Assembly (NCBI RefSeq): GCF_018866245.1 | Contig: NZ_CP076458.1 | Span: 2,170,001-2,234,000, forward strand | Origin: Novisyntrophococcus fermenticellae | GTDB taxonomy: Bacteria > Bacillota > Clostridia > Lachnospirales > Lachnospiraceae | Length of the DNA: 64,000 nt | Reading direction: 5' to 3' | Shown here: positions 27,416-36,208 of the stretch, piece after piece | How positions within the stretch are numbered: the first letter of the stretch is position 1 | How the letters are laid out: every line of letters starts with the position of its first letter | Notes under the pieces: generated by a model | The model's database searches: none | What the model was told of the DNA's origin: nothing | The model's input: the letters and a program-made list of their open reading frames with translations, nothing else | Position numbers and translations under genes: made by a program

Positions 27416-28066
27416 CTACAACTCGTCATTTGTCAATAATTTTTTATCAATTAATGATAACTTTTTATAACAGTCCATATGTTCTGGTCTGTCGATATCC
27501 AGAAGCTGCTGTTTTTCGTGGACCTCATAATAAAATACATCATCCTCATGCTTACGCAGAACCTGTTTTCCTCCCACATCTCCTGCAAGTGCCATCAACT
27601 CATCACCATACTTACCGGAGAATATTACAGGATTCCCTGATCTTCCCTCTCTGCTCATGCATCCAATCCCCTTGTTACTTTGAGCAAACCTATCCAGAAA
27701 CTCTTCAATAGTCTCCAGCTTCATATAAGGCTGGTCACCCACAAAAAAACAATAAAATTGTTTGTCTTGCTCTTGTTTTTCTCTTATAGATACAGCAGCC
27801 AGTCCAGTCTGCAAAGAAGAAGAAATTCCATCTTCACTATGATTGTTCCAGGCCACAGTGACTCCCAGCTTCTCTGCCTCCCCGGCAATTTCCTGATAGC
27901 GGGTCACCACGGTGAGCGAGACAATGTCCTTCCTCTTGTTCTTTAACTCAACCAGATTCTCTAACATATGAAGATAAAGCGGCTTTCCCTGCAGCATGAC
28001 TAACAATTTGTTTTCACCAAACCTTCTGGAAAAACCAGCAGCCAGTAATATCAGTTGAATAGCCAT
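27416..28066 (-). CDS. mocA: MocA-like nucleotidyltransferase of the Se-dependent Mo hydroxylase system
   Basis: 216 residues beginning with the MobA/MocA loop LILLAAGFSRRFGENKLLVMLQGKPL, then FVGDQPYM and SREGRSGNPVIFSG, the MocA-type molybdopterin-recognition region. MocA enzymes attach CMP to molybdopterin for xanthine dehydrogenase-family enzymes. It overlaps yqeC by 16 bp and ends the long selenium/molybdenum gene run, which supports this role over an unrelated sugar nucleotidyltransferase. Confidence 0.85.
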   Translation of the reverse strand: MAIQLILLAAGFSRRFGENKLLVMLQGKPLYLHMLENLVELKNKRKDIVSLTVVTRYQEIAGEAEKLGVTVAWNNHSEDGISSSLQTGLAAVSIREKQEQDKQFYCFFVGDQPYMKLETIEEFLDRFAQSNKGIGCMSREGRSGNPVIFSGKYGDELMALAGDVGGKQVLRKHEDDVFYYEVHEKQQLLDIDRPEHMDCYKKLSLIDKKLLTNDEL

Positions 28067-28809
28067 CCCAGTTCTTCCCTTTCCTTTCTCAGATGCCTCC
28101 AGGACAGAATCCGGATATTCAAATCTGTACCGTTATGTTTTTTCTCATACTCCCACAGCTTCAGCAATTCCTGTTTTACTTTTTCCCCGGCATCTTCTGA
28201 TTCTTTGTCATCCGCCTGATTCAATATAACGGTAAGAGAGGCCTCGGGATATTTTTTTTCAAGCATAACCAAAAAACCTTTATAAACTCCTTCTGCCATT
28301 TTGGTCTCATCCAGCAAACTGTCTTTGGAAAGTCCTGTCATTTCACAAAAAAGTTCAATCCTATGACAGATATCATTCAATGGTTTCCCGAGTGCCGTCA
28401 ATCCTTCCGTTACAAAAATCCTGCTGGTTTTCGGATATATAACAGGCTCATGGGCAGCAGGCACCTTAAATGGCAGTCTGGCTGATCCATCTGCCTCAAT
28501 TAAAATTGCATCCGCCGCATCTGCCACAAGAGAAATCGTTTCCCATGTTATTCCCTTCATCTTTCTTTCAGTAAGTGGTATACCGGCGATGACATAACCA
28601 TACTTCTCCAGTCTTTCCCTTATATCAGATGCAGAATCTCCCGGAATAAATGCCGGATCATCCGGTATTGCCATATGTGTGGTCGTCGTAACCATCACTT
28701 TATATCCCTGTCTTATCAGATACTCAGCCACACAGAAGATACCGGTAGTCTTACCTCCGGCTCCGACAAATGACCAGATAAAAGAGGTGTGCGCTGCTTT
28801 TTCCATCAA
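28051..28809 (-). CDS. yqeC: Selenium-dependent molybdenum cofactor biosynthesis protein YqeC
   Basis: 252 residues with a P-loop-like N-terminus WSFVGAGGKTTGIFCVAEYLI, then VTTTTHMAIP and AILIEADGSARLPFKVPAAHEPVIY, the conserved YqeC blocks. These proteins co-occur with selenium-dependent molybdenum hydroxylases and are thought to act in cofactor maturation; the exact step is unknown. The start overlaps the end of the neighbouring desulfurase-like gene by 4 bp. Confidence 0.88.
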   Translation of the reverse strand: MMEKAAHTSFIWSFVGAGGKTTGIFCVAEYLIRQGYKVMVTTTTHMAIPDDPAFIPGDSASDIRERLEKYGYVIAGIPLTERKMKGITWETISLVADAADAILIEADGSARLPFKVPAAHEPVIYPKTSRIFVTEGLTALGKPLNDICHRIELFCEMTGLSKDSLLDETKMAEGVYKGFLVMLEKKYPEASLTVILNQADDKESEDAGEKVKQELLKLWEYEKKHNGTDLNIRILSWRHLRKEREELGWLFN

Positions 28810-29933
28810 TATTCTTTCAGTCCTTTCACGGCAGCATCGACGTCCTCCTGTGTATTATAATGGGAGAAGCTAAATCGTACACTCCCTTGTTCTGCTGTTT
28901 TAAACCTCTGGTGCAGCAGAGGTGCACAGTGTCCGCCGCTTCTCGTATATATTCCCAACTCTGTGGCAAGATAATCACTTACGGCACCGGAGTCCTCGTC
29001 CCCCAGGTTCAAGGTCACAATAGGCGCCCTGTTTCTGTCAGAGAAATCACCATAGAACCGAATACCCGGGATTTTTCCCGCCCGGATATAAAAATCCCAG
29101 GCAAGTTCCTGTTCTTTCTTTCTTAGAGACTCCGCTCCCTGCTCCTTCAGGTAAAGAAGTGCAGCCCGAAGTCCTGCAATACCATGTCCATTCATCGTAC
29201 CTGCCTCCAAAGCTGTAGGCATCTCTTCCGGATGGTTTTTCGAATAGGTCAGAATTCCGCTTCCACCGCTTAACAGTGGACGTATCTTTACGTCCTTTCG
29301 CACACATAGTCCTCCGGTTCCCTGAGGCCCCATAAGACTTTTATGCCCGGTAAAGCACAGCACATCAATATAGTCTGTCTGCATATTAATTGGAAAGATT
29401 CCCGCCGTTTGGGAAGCATCCACTACAAACAATATTCCCTGCTCTCGACACCATCTGCCAATTCGTCCGATATCCGTCAGATTCCCCGTTAGATTCGATG
29501 CATGAGTACACACCACCAGCCGGGCTCCCTGGAGGATGGCCTGCCGCATCGCCTCATAGTCCAGGATTCCGTCTTCATCACAGTCTATGATTTTCATCTC
29601 CACTCCCTGTTTTTCCAGTTCATAGAGTGGTCTTAACACACTGTTATGCTCCAATACCGTGGTAATCACCCGGTCCCCCGGTAAAAGAAGCCCCTTTAAG
29701 GCAATGTTCAGACTTTCCGTAGAATTCATAGTAAATGCCGTCTGTTCCGGACCGTCACCATAAAAAAGCTTATCCAGCAGACAGCGTGTCCGGTAAATCA
29801 CCCTGGAGGTACTAAGTGCTGCTTCATAAGTACCTCTTGAACTGTTTCCCATATATCGTATAGCGTCTGCAACTGCATCTGCAACCTGAGGCGGGCGGTA
29901 ATAACTGGTTGCTGCACTATCCAGATAAATCAT
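28806..29933 (-). CDS. Cysteine desulfurase/selenocysteine lyase-like class V aminotransferase
   Basis: 375 residues of the class V aminotransferase fold: MIYLDSAATSYYRPPQVADAV, STESLNIALKGLL, VVDASQTAGIFPI, the PLP lysine in CFTGHKSLMGPQGTGGL near residue 197, and the mobile active-site Cys in RSGGHCAPLLHQRF near residue 337. It likely mobilises sulfur or selenium from cysteine or selenocysteine for the labile selenium ligand of the hydroxylase. Start and stop overlap both neighbours by 4 bp, indicating tight coupling. Confidence 0.87.
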   Translation of the reverse strand: MIYLDSAATSYYRPPQVADAVADAIRYMGNSSRGTYEAALSTSRVIYRTRCLLDKLFYGDGPEQTAFTMNSTESLNIALKGLLLPGDRVITTVLEHNSVLRPLYELEKQGVEMKIIDCDEDGILDYEAMRQAILQGARLVVCTHASNLTGNLTDIGRIGRWCREQGILFVVDASQTAGIFPINMQTDYIDVLCFTGHKSLMGPQGTGGLCVRKDVKIRPLLSGGSGILTYSKNHPEEMPTALEAGTMNGHGIAGLRAALLYLKEQGAESLRKKEQELAWDFYIRAGKIPGIRFYGDFSDRNRAPIVTLNLGDEDSGAVSDYLATELGIYTRSGGHCAPLLHQRFKTAEQGSVRFSFSHYNTQEDVDAAVKGLKEY

Positions 29934-30757
29934 CCTGGCATCCCCCGTTTTCTTTCAAGATATAAGATTCCTTCCAATACTCCTCCTGCGATACACCGGG
30001 CTTTGTCCGAAATCTTAAAGCAATTTTCATATTCACTTTTTCTGGGGTCTATATCTGCAATCTTGAATCCTTCTGTAACCGGATATCTGTCCCGAATCAG
30101 CCCCCGCAGCAATCCGTCCATGCTGGCTGGTACAACTGTCTGTTTTCCTTCCGTATCTATGATAACAGCCAGCTTTTCCCCCTTTGCCACCATATCTCCT
30201 ATCTTATGCTCGCTGTGAAAAACACCGGCAGCCGGTGCATGTATGACCCGCTCTTCACCAAAGCCTGCTATCACACCCGGAACACCTGTATTTGGCATAG
30301 CCTCTCCCTGCTCAATCGTCCTGCCCAGATCATTACCCCTCATGGTTTCCACAACCAGATTCACGTCTTTTCCGGCAGTGAATCCCGGCCCAAGCCCGAT
30401 GGTAATATCTGCCATGCCTTTATGTGTACCCAGGTTCTTTTTAGCAAGGATTGCATCCACAAGCGCAAAAGGCCGGATTTCCTTCAGTATCTGACAGCCG
30501 GGATCTGTCATCAGCGGGACAGCGCCTGTATTCAGTACCTTCCATGCCTCTTTTAGTGTGTCCACCTTTTTACAGCTCATATCCTCCACCTTGCTTTCAC
30601 CGTCGTAGACAGCTTCCGACAAGGCCACATGCCTGCGGATTGCAGAAGGGTATCGCGCCTCCAGTACAAGAACAGGATATCCGCATCTCCATAATTTATG
30701 GATTGTACCCGTAGCAATATCACCGCCTCCACGTACAATAATTAATTTTTCATTCAT
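29930..30757 (-). CDS. yqeB: YqeB-type protein of the Se-dependent Mo hydroxylase system (EF2563 family)
   Basis: 275 residues with a nucleotide-binding start LIIVRGGGDIATGTIHKLWRCGYPVLVLE and the conserved blocks AILAKKNLGTHKGMADITIGLGPGFTAGKDVNLVVETMRG and GVPGVIAGFGEERVIHAPAAGVF. This is the EF2563/YqeB family that is a marker for selenium-dependent molybdenum hydroxylases. Its biochemical step is not established. It follows yedF by 47 bp and overlaps the desulfurase-like gene. Confidence 0.9.
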   Translation of the reverse strand: MNEKLIIVRGGGDIATGTIHKLWRCGYPVLVLEARYPSAIRRHVALSEAVYDGESKVEDMSCKKVDTLKEAWKVLNTGAVPLMTDPGCQILKEIRPFALVDAILAKKNLGTHKGMADITIGLGPGFTAGKDVNLVVETMRGNDLGRTIEQGEAMPNTGVPGVIAGFGEERVIHAPAAGVFHSEHKIGDMVAKGEKLAVIIDTEGKQTVVPASMDGLLRGLIRDRYPVTEGFKIADIDPRKSEYENCFKISDKARCIAGGVLEGILYLERKRGMPG

Positions 30758-30804
30758 CCTTTTTCACCCGGTTTTCATTGTAATATCTGCATTTTATTAC
30801 TTCT

Positions 30805-31434
30805 TCAGGGGCGAATGATGACCGAAGCATTCGTTTCTTTTTCAACAATTTCATACATATTCGTCACAGAACCGACCCCAAGTTTTTCACTTAATTCATA
30901 AAAATTCAGACATGTACCGCATGTCAGAATCTCCACTCCCTTTGACTCCAGATATAGCAGGTCTTCAAGTGAATCTGAGCCCTGACAAGACAGAAAAGCG
31001 CCTCCATTGTACAAAAGAACTGTTTCCGGCAGCTGTTCCTGCTGAGTCAGTGCATAAACAAATCCTTTCATTAAAGTCTCGCCCAATTTCTCTTCACCGG
31101 TTCCCATATAGCGCGATGACAGCACAACAACTATTCCTTTTCTACGCCCGTCTTCTGCAGGAACGCACAAATCCATCGTTTCTTCATCCTTCAGATTCTC
31201 TTTCGGAGCACCTGCACCCGAAGCTGTGATACTTACTGTAAATTCTCTGTCGCCCCTCTTTGAATACTCTGAATGCAGCCCTTTATGATCTGCCATCTTC
31301 TGCAAGTTTTGAACAGCAATCTCATTGTCCACTGTTACGGCTACTATCTCACCTTCCGAAGCACTCTTCAATACTTTCTTTGTCTCAATCACCGGTATCG
31401 GACACTGCTTTCCTCTTTCATCTAATCTAATCAT
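30805..31434 (-). CDS. yedF: YedF-like selenium metabolism protein (TusA-DsrE fusion)
   Basis: 209 residues in two parts. Residues 1-75 are a TusA/SirA-like sulfurtransferase domain with the CPIPVIETKKVLK active site (Cys at position 11), and the rest is a DsrE/F-like domain with SCQGSDSLEDLLYLESKGVEILTCGTCLNFYEL. This fused protein accompanies selD in organisms that use selenium and is thought to carry Se or S. It is translated 26 bp downstream of selD. Confidence 0.9.
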   Translation of the reverse strand: MIRLDERGKQCPIPVIETKKVLKSASEGEIVAVTVDNEIAVQNLQKMADHKGLHSEYSKRGDREFTVSITASGAGAPKENLKDEETMDLCVPAEDGRRKGIVVVLSSRYMGTGEEKLGETLMKGFVYALTQQEQLPETVLLYNGGAFLSCQGSDSLEDLLYLESKGVEILTCGTCLNFYELSEKLGVGSVTNMYEIVEKETNASVIIRP

Positions 31435-31460
31435 ACCTGTCGTTCCTTCTTTTTAGTTTA

Positions 31461-32486
31461 TCAGCATACGATAATGCTTTTCTTCTGCCGCTTCTCCACC
31501 TTCCCCACAATATCACAGGGCAGGCCCAAAAACCTTATTTCTTCCAAAGCCCTCCGGGCATCCTCACAATCCATACTGACCAGAAGACCTCCCGAGGTCT
31601 GAGCATCATAAAGGATTTCTTCAAGGGCAAATGAACAGTTCTCAAATTTTACTTTATCCTGCACATGATTTCTGTTCCTCTGGGCTGCTGCAGTCAGATA
31701 AAATTCTTCCACATAGTCCGGACATTCCGGTATATAAGGAATTCTATTCTTGTCCACCACAGCGGTATACGTTTCTTCCAACATCTCACAAAGATGAGCC
31801 AGAAATCCAAATCCCGTCACGTCAGTACAGGCGTGTGTTCTGTACTTTCTTACAATTTTCGAAGCATAGCTGTTTAAAGTACTCATGGACTTCACCGCCA
31901 AATCCATAGCCGTTTCGGATGCATCGCCAACCCTGTCCGCAGTGCATACAATTCCCACACCAAGCGGTTTGGTAAGTAAAAGTGCATCTCCTTCCCGGCA
32001 GGTGTTATTTGCATATATCTTATCCGGATGAATCGTACCCATGACAGATAATCCATATTTTACGCTGTCGTCAGCGATAGAATGACCCCCTGCCAGCACG
32101 CCTCCTGCTTCTCTTACTTTTTCGCTTCCTCCCTGTAAAATCTGACCCAGTATATTCAAATCCATGCTTTCGGGAAAGCATACAATATTCAAGGCTGTCT
32201 TAACATCTCCACCCATTGCATAGACATCACTAAGTGCATTTGCAGCTGCAATCTGTCCGAACGTATAGGGATCTTCCACCATGGGCGGAAAGAAGTCCAG
32301 TGTCTGTACAACTGCCAGTTCATCCGTCAGCTTATAGACAGCCGCATCATCCGAACTGTCATAGCCGATTAACAAATTTGGATCCTGGGTTTTCGGAAGC
32401 CGGCCAAGTACTCTGCTAAGTACTGCCGGGCCAAGCTTCGCCGTGCATCCGCCCCCCTTACAAAATTCAATTGGTTCCTGCTGCAA
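31461..32486 (-). CDS. selD: Selenide, water dikinase SelD (cysteine form)
   Basis: 341 residues. The N-terminal catalytic loop reads [13 protein letters not shown], so the key position is Cys and not selenocysteine; the invariant Lys follows. ATP-binding parts include [43 protein letters not shown] and [22 protein letters not shown]. It makes selenophosphate from selenide and ATP. The start is a TTG at 32486 after a perfect GGAGGTGA. No selA, selB or tRNA-Sec is present here; the neighbours instead indicate use of Se in a molybdenum cofactor. Confidence 0.95.
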   Translation of the reverse strand: MQQEPIEFCKGGGCTAKLGPAVLSRVLGRLPKTQDPNLLIGYDSSDDAAVYKLTDELAVVQTLDFFPPMVEDPYTFGQIAAANALSDVYAMGGDVKTALNIVCFPESMDLNILGQILQGGSEKVREAGGVLAGGHSIADDSVKYGLSVMGTIHPDKIYANNTCREGDALLLTKPLGVGIVCTADRVGDASETAMDLAVKSMSTLNSYASKIVRKYRTHACTDVTGFGFLAHLCEMLEETYTAVVDKNRIPYIPECPDYVEEFYLTAAAQRNRNHVQDKVKFENCSFALEEILYDAQTSGGLLVSMDCEDARRALEEIRFLGLPCDIVGKVEKRQKKSIIVC

Positions 32487-32525
32487 TTTATATCACCTCC
32501 ATATCTATTCTTCCGCCCCGGTCCT

Positions 32526-32894
32526 TCAATAATAAAGCGCACTGTTCAGCCATTCCTCGGAAAAATAGCTTTTAAACAACTCCCCTGTATCTTTCCCGGC
32601 TGCTTCTGTAAATCTGTCATACTGATACAGAAGGGCTTTGCCCCTTTCTGTAAGTTTTGAACCTCCTCCATCCCTTCCCCCTGTTTCACGTTCCGTCAGA
32701 GCAAAGCCCCACTGCTCCTCCATCTCATGAATCATCTTCCATGCTTTGCTATAAGCCATATCCATGGATAATGCCGCCTTTTGCAGAGAACCGAACTCAT
32801 CTACTCTATGTAGCAGAAGCGAGATTCCGGGACCAAAGGCTTTACCCTCCCCAAATATTCTGATACTCATTCTATAAGATATTTTTTTATTCAT
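32526..32894 (-). CDS. ModE N-terminal-like winged-helix regulator
   Basis: 122 residues from the ATG at 32894 (MNKKISYRMSIRIFGEGKAFGPGISLLLHRVDEFGSLQKAALSMDMAYSKAWKMIHEMEEQWGFALTERETGGRDGGGSKLTERGKALL). This is the LysR-like winged helix found in ModE, without the C-terminal molybdate-binding domains. It likely regulates the surrounding molybdenum/selenium genes. A palindrome TTATTATGTAATAA lies 15 bp upstream of its ATG. AGAGGT provides the ribosome site. Confidence 0.85.
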   Translation of the reverse strand: MNKKISYRMSIRIFGEGKAFGPGISLLLHRVDEFGSLQKAALSMDMAYSKAWKMIHEMEEQWGFALTERETGGRDGGGSKLTERGKALLYQYDRFTEAAGKDTGELFKSYFSEEWLNSALYY

Positions 32895-32908
32895 CGCATA
32901 CCTCTGAT

Positions 32909-32922
32909 TTATTATGTAATAA
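32909..32922. promoter_or_regulatory. Palindrome upstream of the ModE-like gene
   Basis: TTATTA-TG-TAATAA is a perfect inverted repeat just upstream of the regulator. Its size and position suggest an autoregulatory operator; AT-rich palindromes arise easily, so this is tentative. Confidence 0.4.
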
Positions 32923-33035
32923 CAGTTTACCACAAATCAAAAGAAAATACACTAAGACTTCACGTTATTCTCATAAAGGTATATCGTTTCGCCCGAAAAG
33001 TATCTGATTATTAAAGAATCAGTCCCTGAGTAAGC

Positions 33036-33073
33036 AAAATTGACCAGTTCCTTTCCAGGCGCTGGTCAATTTT
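33036..33073 (-). terminator. Terminator after the xanthine dehydrogenase gene
   Basis: AAAATTGACCAG and CTGGTCAATTTT pair perfectly around a 14-nt loop, with T residues following on the minus strand. It separates the xdh unit from the downstream regulator/selD unit. Confidence 0.88.
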
Positions 33074-33085
33074 GTCTAAATCATT

Positions 33086-35653
33086 TTACTTTCTCTTCTT
33101 CTCATAGGGTGTATTCTTCAATGGTAAGGATGTCTGGAATTCTCCTGTGAGTTTATAATAAGCCCCCTGTACGGCCGGTGCAGTCGGTATAGAGGTGATT
33201 TCTCCAATCCCTATGGCACCGTAACTTGTTTTTAAACCAGGTTTTTCAATAAGTATGCTTTTTACCGGAGGTGTCTTATCCGCACGGAATAATCCGATCG
33301 TACCAAATTTCCCCGTAGGCACACAATCTTTCAGCGGATAGGATTCCGTCAGTGCATACCCCAGACTCATGACAATTCCGCCTTCTATCTGACCCTCTGC
33401 TCCCTTTGGATTAACGGCTTTTCCCACATCATGGGCACCGATCATCTCTTTTATGGTACCGTCTTCATTTAGGATGCACAGCTGTGTGGCAAAACCATAG
33501 GCCACGTGAGAGACCGGATTTGGAACCGGTGTTCCCATGGGGTCTGTCTTAGCCAGATATTCCCCATAAAACTCCTGTCCTTCCAGTTCCTCTAGTGATT
33601 TTCCTTCCAACGCCTCTTTCAGCTTGTTCGCCGCCCGGATGCCCGCTTCTCCTGTAACTGTAGTCTGGCGGGAGCCTGAAGTGGTGCCGGAATCAGGGGC
33701 TGTTGACGTATTGGGATTTCTCCACTTGATTTTTGTGTATGGAAGATTGAGTGTTTCCGCAATCATCTGTATCAATACGGTTCCTGCGCCCTGACCAATA
33801 CAAGATGCGCCGGAATGAATTTCAATCTTTCCATCCTTTACAAGCAGACGTACTCTCCCATAATCCGGAATTCCTACGCCGACACCTGCATTTTTCATGG
33901 CGCAGCCAATGCCCACGTATTCATTGGAATAGTAGATGTCTTTCACGGCATCCAGCGTTTCCACCATTCCCGTACAGTCATCAGCAATCTGCCCGTTCGG
34001 CAGAACCTGACCCGGTTTTATCGCATTTCGATAGCGGATTTCAAATGGGTCAATTCCTACCATCTCAGCCAACAGATTCAGATTACATTCTGTGGCAAAA
34101 CAGGTCTGTGTTACGCCAAATCCACGAAATGCTCCAGCCGGCGGATTATTCGTGTAAACTGCTGTACCATCGATATCAATAACTTGATAGTTATAGGGTC
34201 CTGCGGCATGCGTACAGGCTCTCTGCAATACCGGACCTCCCAGGGAAGCGTACGCTCCTGTGTCGGAAACCACTACAGCCTTCATAGCCGTAAGATATCC
34301 GTTCTCATCACAGGCTGTTGTCATATCAATGGAAAACGGATGGCGCTTCGGATGTACAACCAGACTCTCCGCCCTGGTAAATTTCATCTTCACTATCCGC
34401 CCCGTCAAATAGGCAAGCAAGGCAGCATGATGCTGAAGCGATACATCTTCTTTTCCACCAAATCCTCCGCCTACCAACTTATTCTCTACAATCACCTTTT
34501 CCGGTGGCAGTCCCAGAAGGATACAGCATTCATGCTGTGTGTCATATGTGCCCTGATCTGTGCTGTGGATGAAAACACCATCATCAAATGGCATTGCAAC
34601 CGCACATTCCGGCTCCAGAAATGCATGTTCTGTCCAGGGGGTCTCATAGTGTCTGGTGACTTTAAACTTTGAATTAGCGATCACTTCGTCCGCATTACCA
34701 CGCAACAGATGCTCATGGCTTAGGATATTGCCCCCTTCGTGAAGCGCAGGAGCATCCGGTTTTAATGCTTCTTCGGGACAGGTCAGCGGCTTTAATACCT
34801 CATATTCCACTTCGACCAGTTCTTTCGCCTGTGCCAGTATCTCAGGTGTCTCTGCAGCCACAAGTGCAATTGCATCCCCCATATAGCGAGTAATATCACC
34901 CTCGGGAATCATCGCATCCCAATCATGTTTCAGATGCCCCACTTTATTACTACCTGGAACATCCTTCGCTGTAAGTACGCTTACAACTCCCGGAAGCGCC
35001 TTCGCTTTTTCAGTATTAATAGACAAAACCCGTGCCCTTGGGTATTTTGTCCGCACAGCACCTCCGTAAATCATTCCGTCAATTTCAAGATCATCCACAT
35101 AGATGCCTGTTCCAAGCACTTTCCCCTCCACATCGATTCTATGGAAGTCAGAGCCAACCTTTATCATCTCTTCCTGCTCTTCAATCGGAATATCCTCCCT
35201 GAGCATCTTTCCGGCAAGTTCAATTCCATCGATAATTTTCTTATATCCCGTGCAGCGGCAGATGTTATTACGAATAGCAGCCGCAATCTCCACTCTGGCA
35301 GGATCCGGATTCTTATCCAGTAAAGCTTTGGCACACATAACCATCCCTGGAATACAAAATCCACACTGAACGGCTCCTGCCTCACCAAATGCATATACAA
35401 ATACGTCTTTTTCCCTCTGGCTCAATCCTTCGACGGTCAGAATGTCCGCCCCTTCCAGTTTTCCGATTTTCTGCGTACAGGCTTTCTGGGCCCGCCCGTT
35501 AATAAGGACCGTACAGGTTCCGCAGGCCCCTTCGCTGCAGCCGTCTTTCACAGATTTAAGATGACAATCATCCCTCAAAACCTGCATGAGCTTTCTGTCA
35601 GATTCAAATTCGTATTCTTTGCCATTAATCCACAATTTACAATAAGAGTTCAT
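33086..35653 (-). CDS. xdh: Selenium-dependent xanthine dehydrogenase (single-chain Fe-S/Mo enzyme)
   Basis: 855 residues. Residues 1-155 hold two [2Fe-2S] clusters: the plant-type set CSEGACGTCTVLINGRAQKAC and the second set in QCGFCIPGMVMCAK and NNICRCTGYKKI. The remainder is the molybdopterin-binding part, with GGGFGGKEDVSLQHHAALLAY, YTNNPPAGAFRGFGVTQ and the terminal GIGEITSIPTAPAVQGAYYKLTG (the catalytic Glu region). No FAD domain is present. The fusion of Fe-S and Mo parts plus the Se genes downstream indicates the Se-dependent xanthine dehydrogenase family, acting on xanthine or related purines. No in-frame TGA suggests selenocysteine. Confidence 0.9.
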   Translation of the reverse strand: MNSYCKLWINGKEYEFESDRKLMQVLRDDCHLKSVKDGCSEGACGTCTVLINGRAQKACTQKIGKLEGADILTVEGLSQREKDVFVYAFGEAGAVQCGFCIPGMVMCAKALLDKNPDPARVEIAAAIRNNICRCTGYKKIIDGIELAGKMLREDIPIEEQEEMIKVGSDFHRIDVEGKVLGTGIYVDDLEIDGMIYGGAVRTKYPRARVLSINTEKAKALPGVVSVLTAKDVPGSNKVGHLKHDWDAMIPEGDITRYMGDAIALVAAETPEILAQAKELVEVEYEVLKPLTCPEEALKPDAPALHEGGNILSHEHLLRGNADEVIANSKFKVTRHYETPWTEHAFLEPECAVAMPFDDGVFIHSTDQGTYDTQHECCILLGLPPEKVIVENKLVGGGFGGKEDVSLQHHAALLAYLTGRIVKMKFTRAESLVVHPKRHPFSIDMTTACDENGYLTAMKAVVVSDTGAYASLGGPVLQRACTHAAGPYNYQVIDIDGTAVYTNNPPAGAFRGFGVTQTCFATECNLNLLAEMVGIDPFEIRYRNAIKPGQVLPNGQIADDCTGMVETLDAVKDIYYSNEYVGIGCAMKNAGVGVGIPDYGRVRLLVKDGKIEIHSGASCIGQGAGTVLIQMIAETLNLPYTKIKWRNPNTSTAPDSGTTSGSRQTTVTGEAGIRAANKLKEALEGKSLEELEGQEFYGEYLAKTDPMGTPVPNPVSHVAYGFATQLCILNEDGTIKEMIGAHDVGKAVNPKGAEGQIEGGIVMSLGYALTESYPLKDCVPTGKFGTIGLFRADKTPPVKSILIEKPGLKTSYGAIGIGEITSIPTAPAVQGAYYKLTGEFQTSLPLKNTPYEKKRK

Positions 35654-35876
35654 GAACTCCCTCCACTTCTATGCCTTCTTTATCAATCAGTTTCTCTATG
35701 GATTCCCGCTTTTCGGCTTCCGCAGCCCAGGCCATGCCGCAGCCCGCAGAAATCTGTCTCGGAACCGGTATCAGTCTTCCTGCCATACCTGTCCTCTTGC
35801 AGCACTCCTCCATCCGGATTGCCTGGGTGGTACTATGAAAGGTGAAAACAACTTTATATGTCTTTTCCCTTGCCAT
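35637..35876 (-). CDS. DUF3343 small protein (putative Se/S carrier-like)
   Basis: 79 residues from the ATG at 35876 (MAREKTYKVVFTFHSTTQAIRMEECCKRTGMAGRLIPVPRQISAGCGMAWAAEAEKRESIEKLIDKEGIEVEGVHEL), preceded by GAGGAGGTGG. DUF3343 proteins occur in selenium clusters and have been proposed to carry Se or S; the conserved SAGCGMAW cysteine and the CC pair are candidates. It is the first gene of the xdh unit and overlaps xdh by 17 bp, so translation is coupled. Confidence 0.85.
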   Translation of the reverse strand: MAREKTYKVVFTFHSTTQAIRMEECCKRTGMAGRLIPVPRQISAGCGMAWAAEAEKRESIEKLIDKEGIEVEGVHELLL

Positions 35877-35916
35877 ATTCCACCTCCTCTTATTTGATAA
35901 TCTTTTATTGCATTTT

Positions 35917-35932
35917 TGATAAATATTTATCA
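35917..35932. promoter_or_regulatory. 16-bp perfect palindrome before the xdh unit
   Basis: TGATAAATATTTATCA is a perfect 16-bp inverted repeat about 40 bp upstream of the DUF3343 start codon. It is the most obvious operator candidate for the hydroxylase genes. The arms do not have the spacing of an FNR box. Confidence 0.5.
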
Positions 35933-36100
35933 TTATGATACCATCAGAATTTTAAAAAGTAAAGGCATTTAGCACAAAATTTACGCCAAAAAGTACCTAC
36001 ATAAACTGTGTATTTCGTATATCTTTTATGAGTATAACGGATTATTGCGGGGATAAACCCGATTCTTTGCGCATGGCTGAATAGTAGCAAAAAAAACCGG

Positions 36101-36129
36101 TGGACAAGTATTTTATTTTCTTCTATAAT
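36101..36129 (+). promoter_or_regulatory. Promoter of xpt-acyP
   Basis: TGGACA and a perfect TATAAT lie 17 bp apart on the plus strand, giving a leader of about 70 nt before xpt. The 331-bp divergent region holds no purine riboswitch that I could recognise. Confidence 0.8.
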
Positions 36130-36208
36130 TAAGAACAATATCTGTTATAGTTCGGTTGACTTTTTACTGTTCTGTAACCAATACAAAATAGAAGGCTGGT
36201 TTAAGTAC

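Noticed and set aside
32526..32933. Longer start for the ModE-like protein at 32933
   Set aside because: The added residues MVNCYYIINQRYA come from the palindrome/leader, and the internal ATG at 32894 has the better ribosome site and normal domain start.
31461..35653. Selenocysteine in SelD or xanthine dehydrogenase
   Set aside because: Neither frame contains an internal TGA, the SelD active site is Cys, and the selenium genes nearby fit a cofactor use instead.
35934..36208. Purine riboswitch upstream of xpt
   Set aside because: Xpt leaders often have one, but I could not find the conserved purine riboswitch core, and the predicted leader after the promoter is only about 70 nt.
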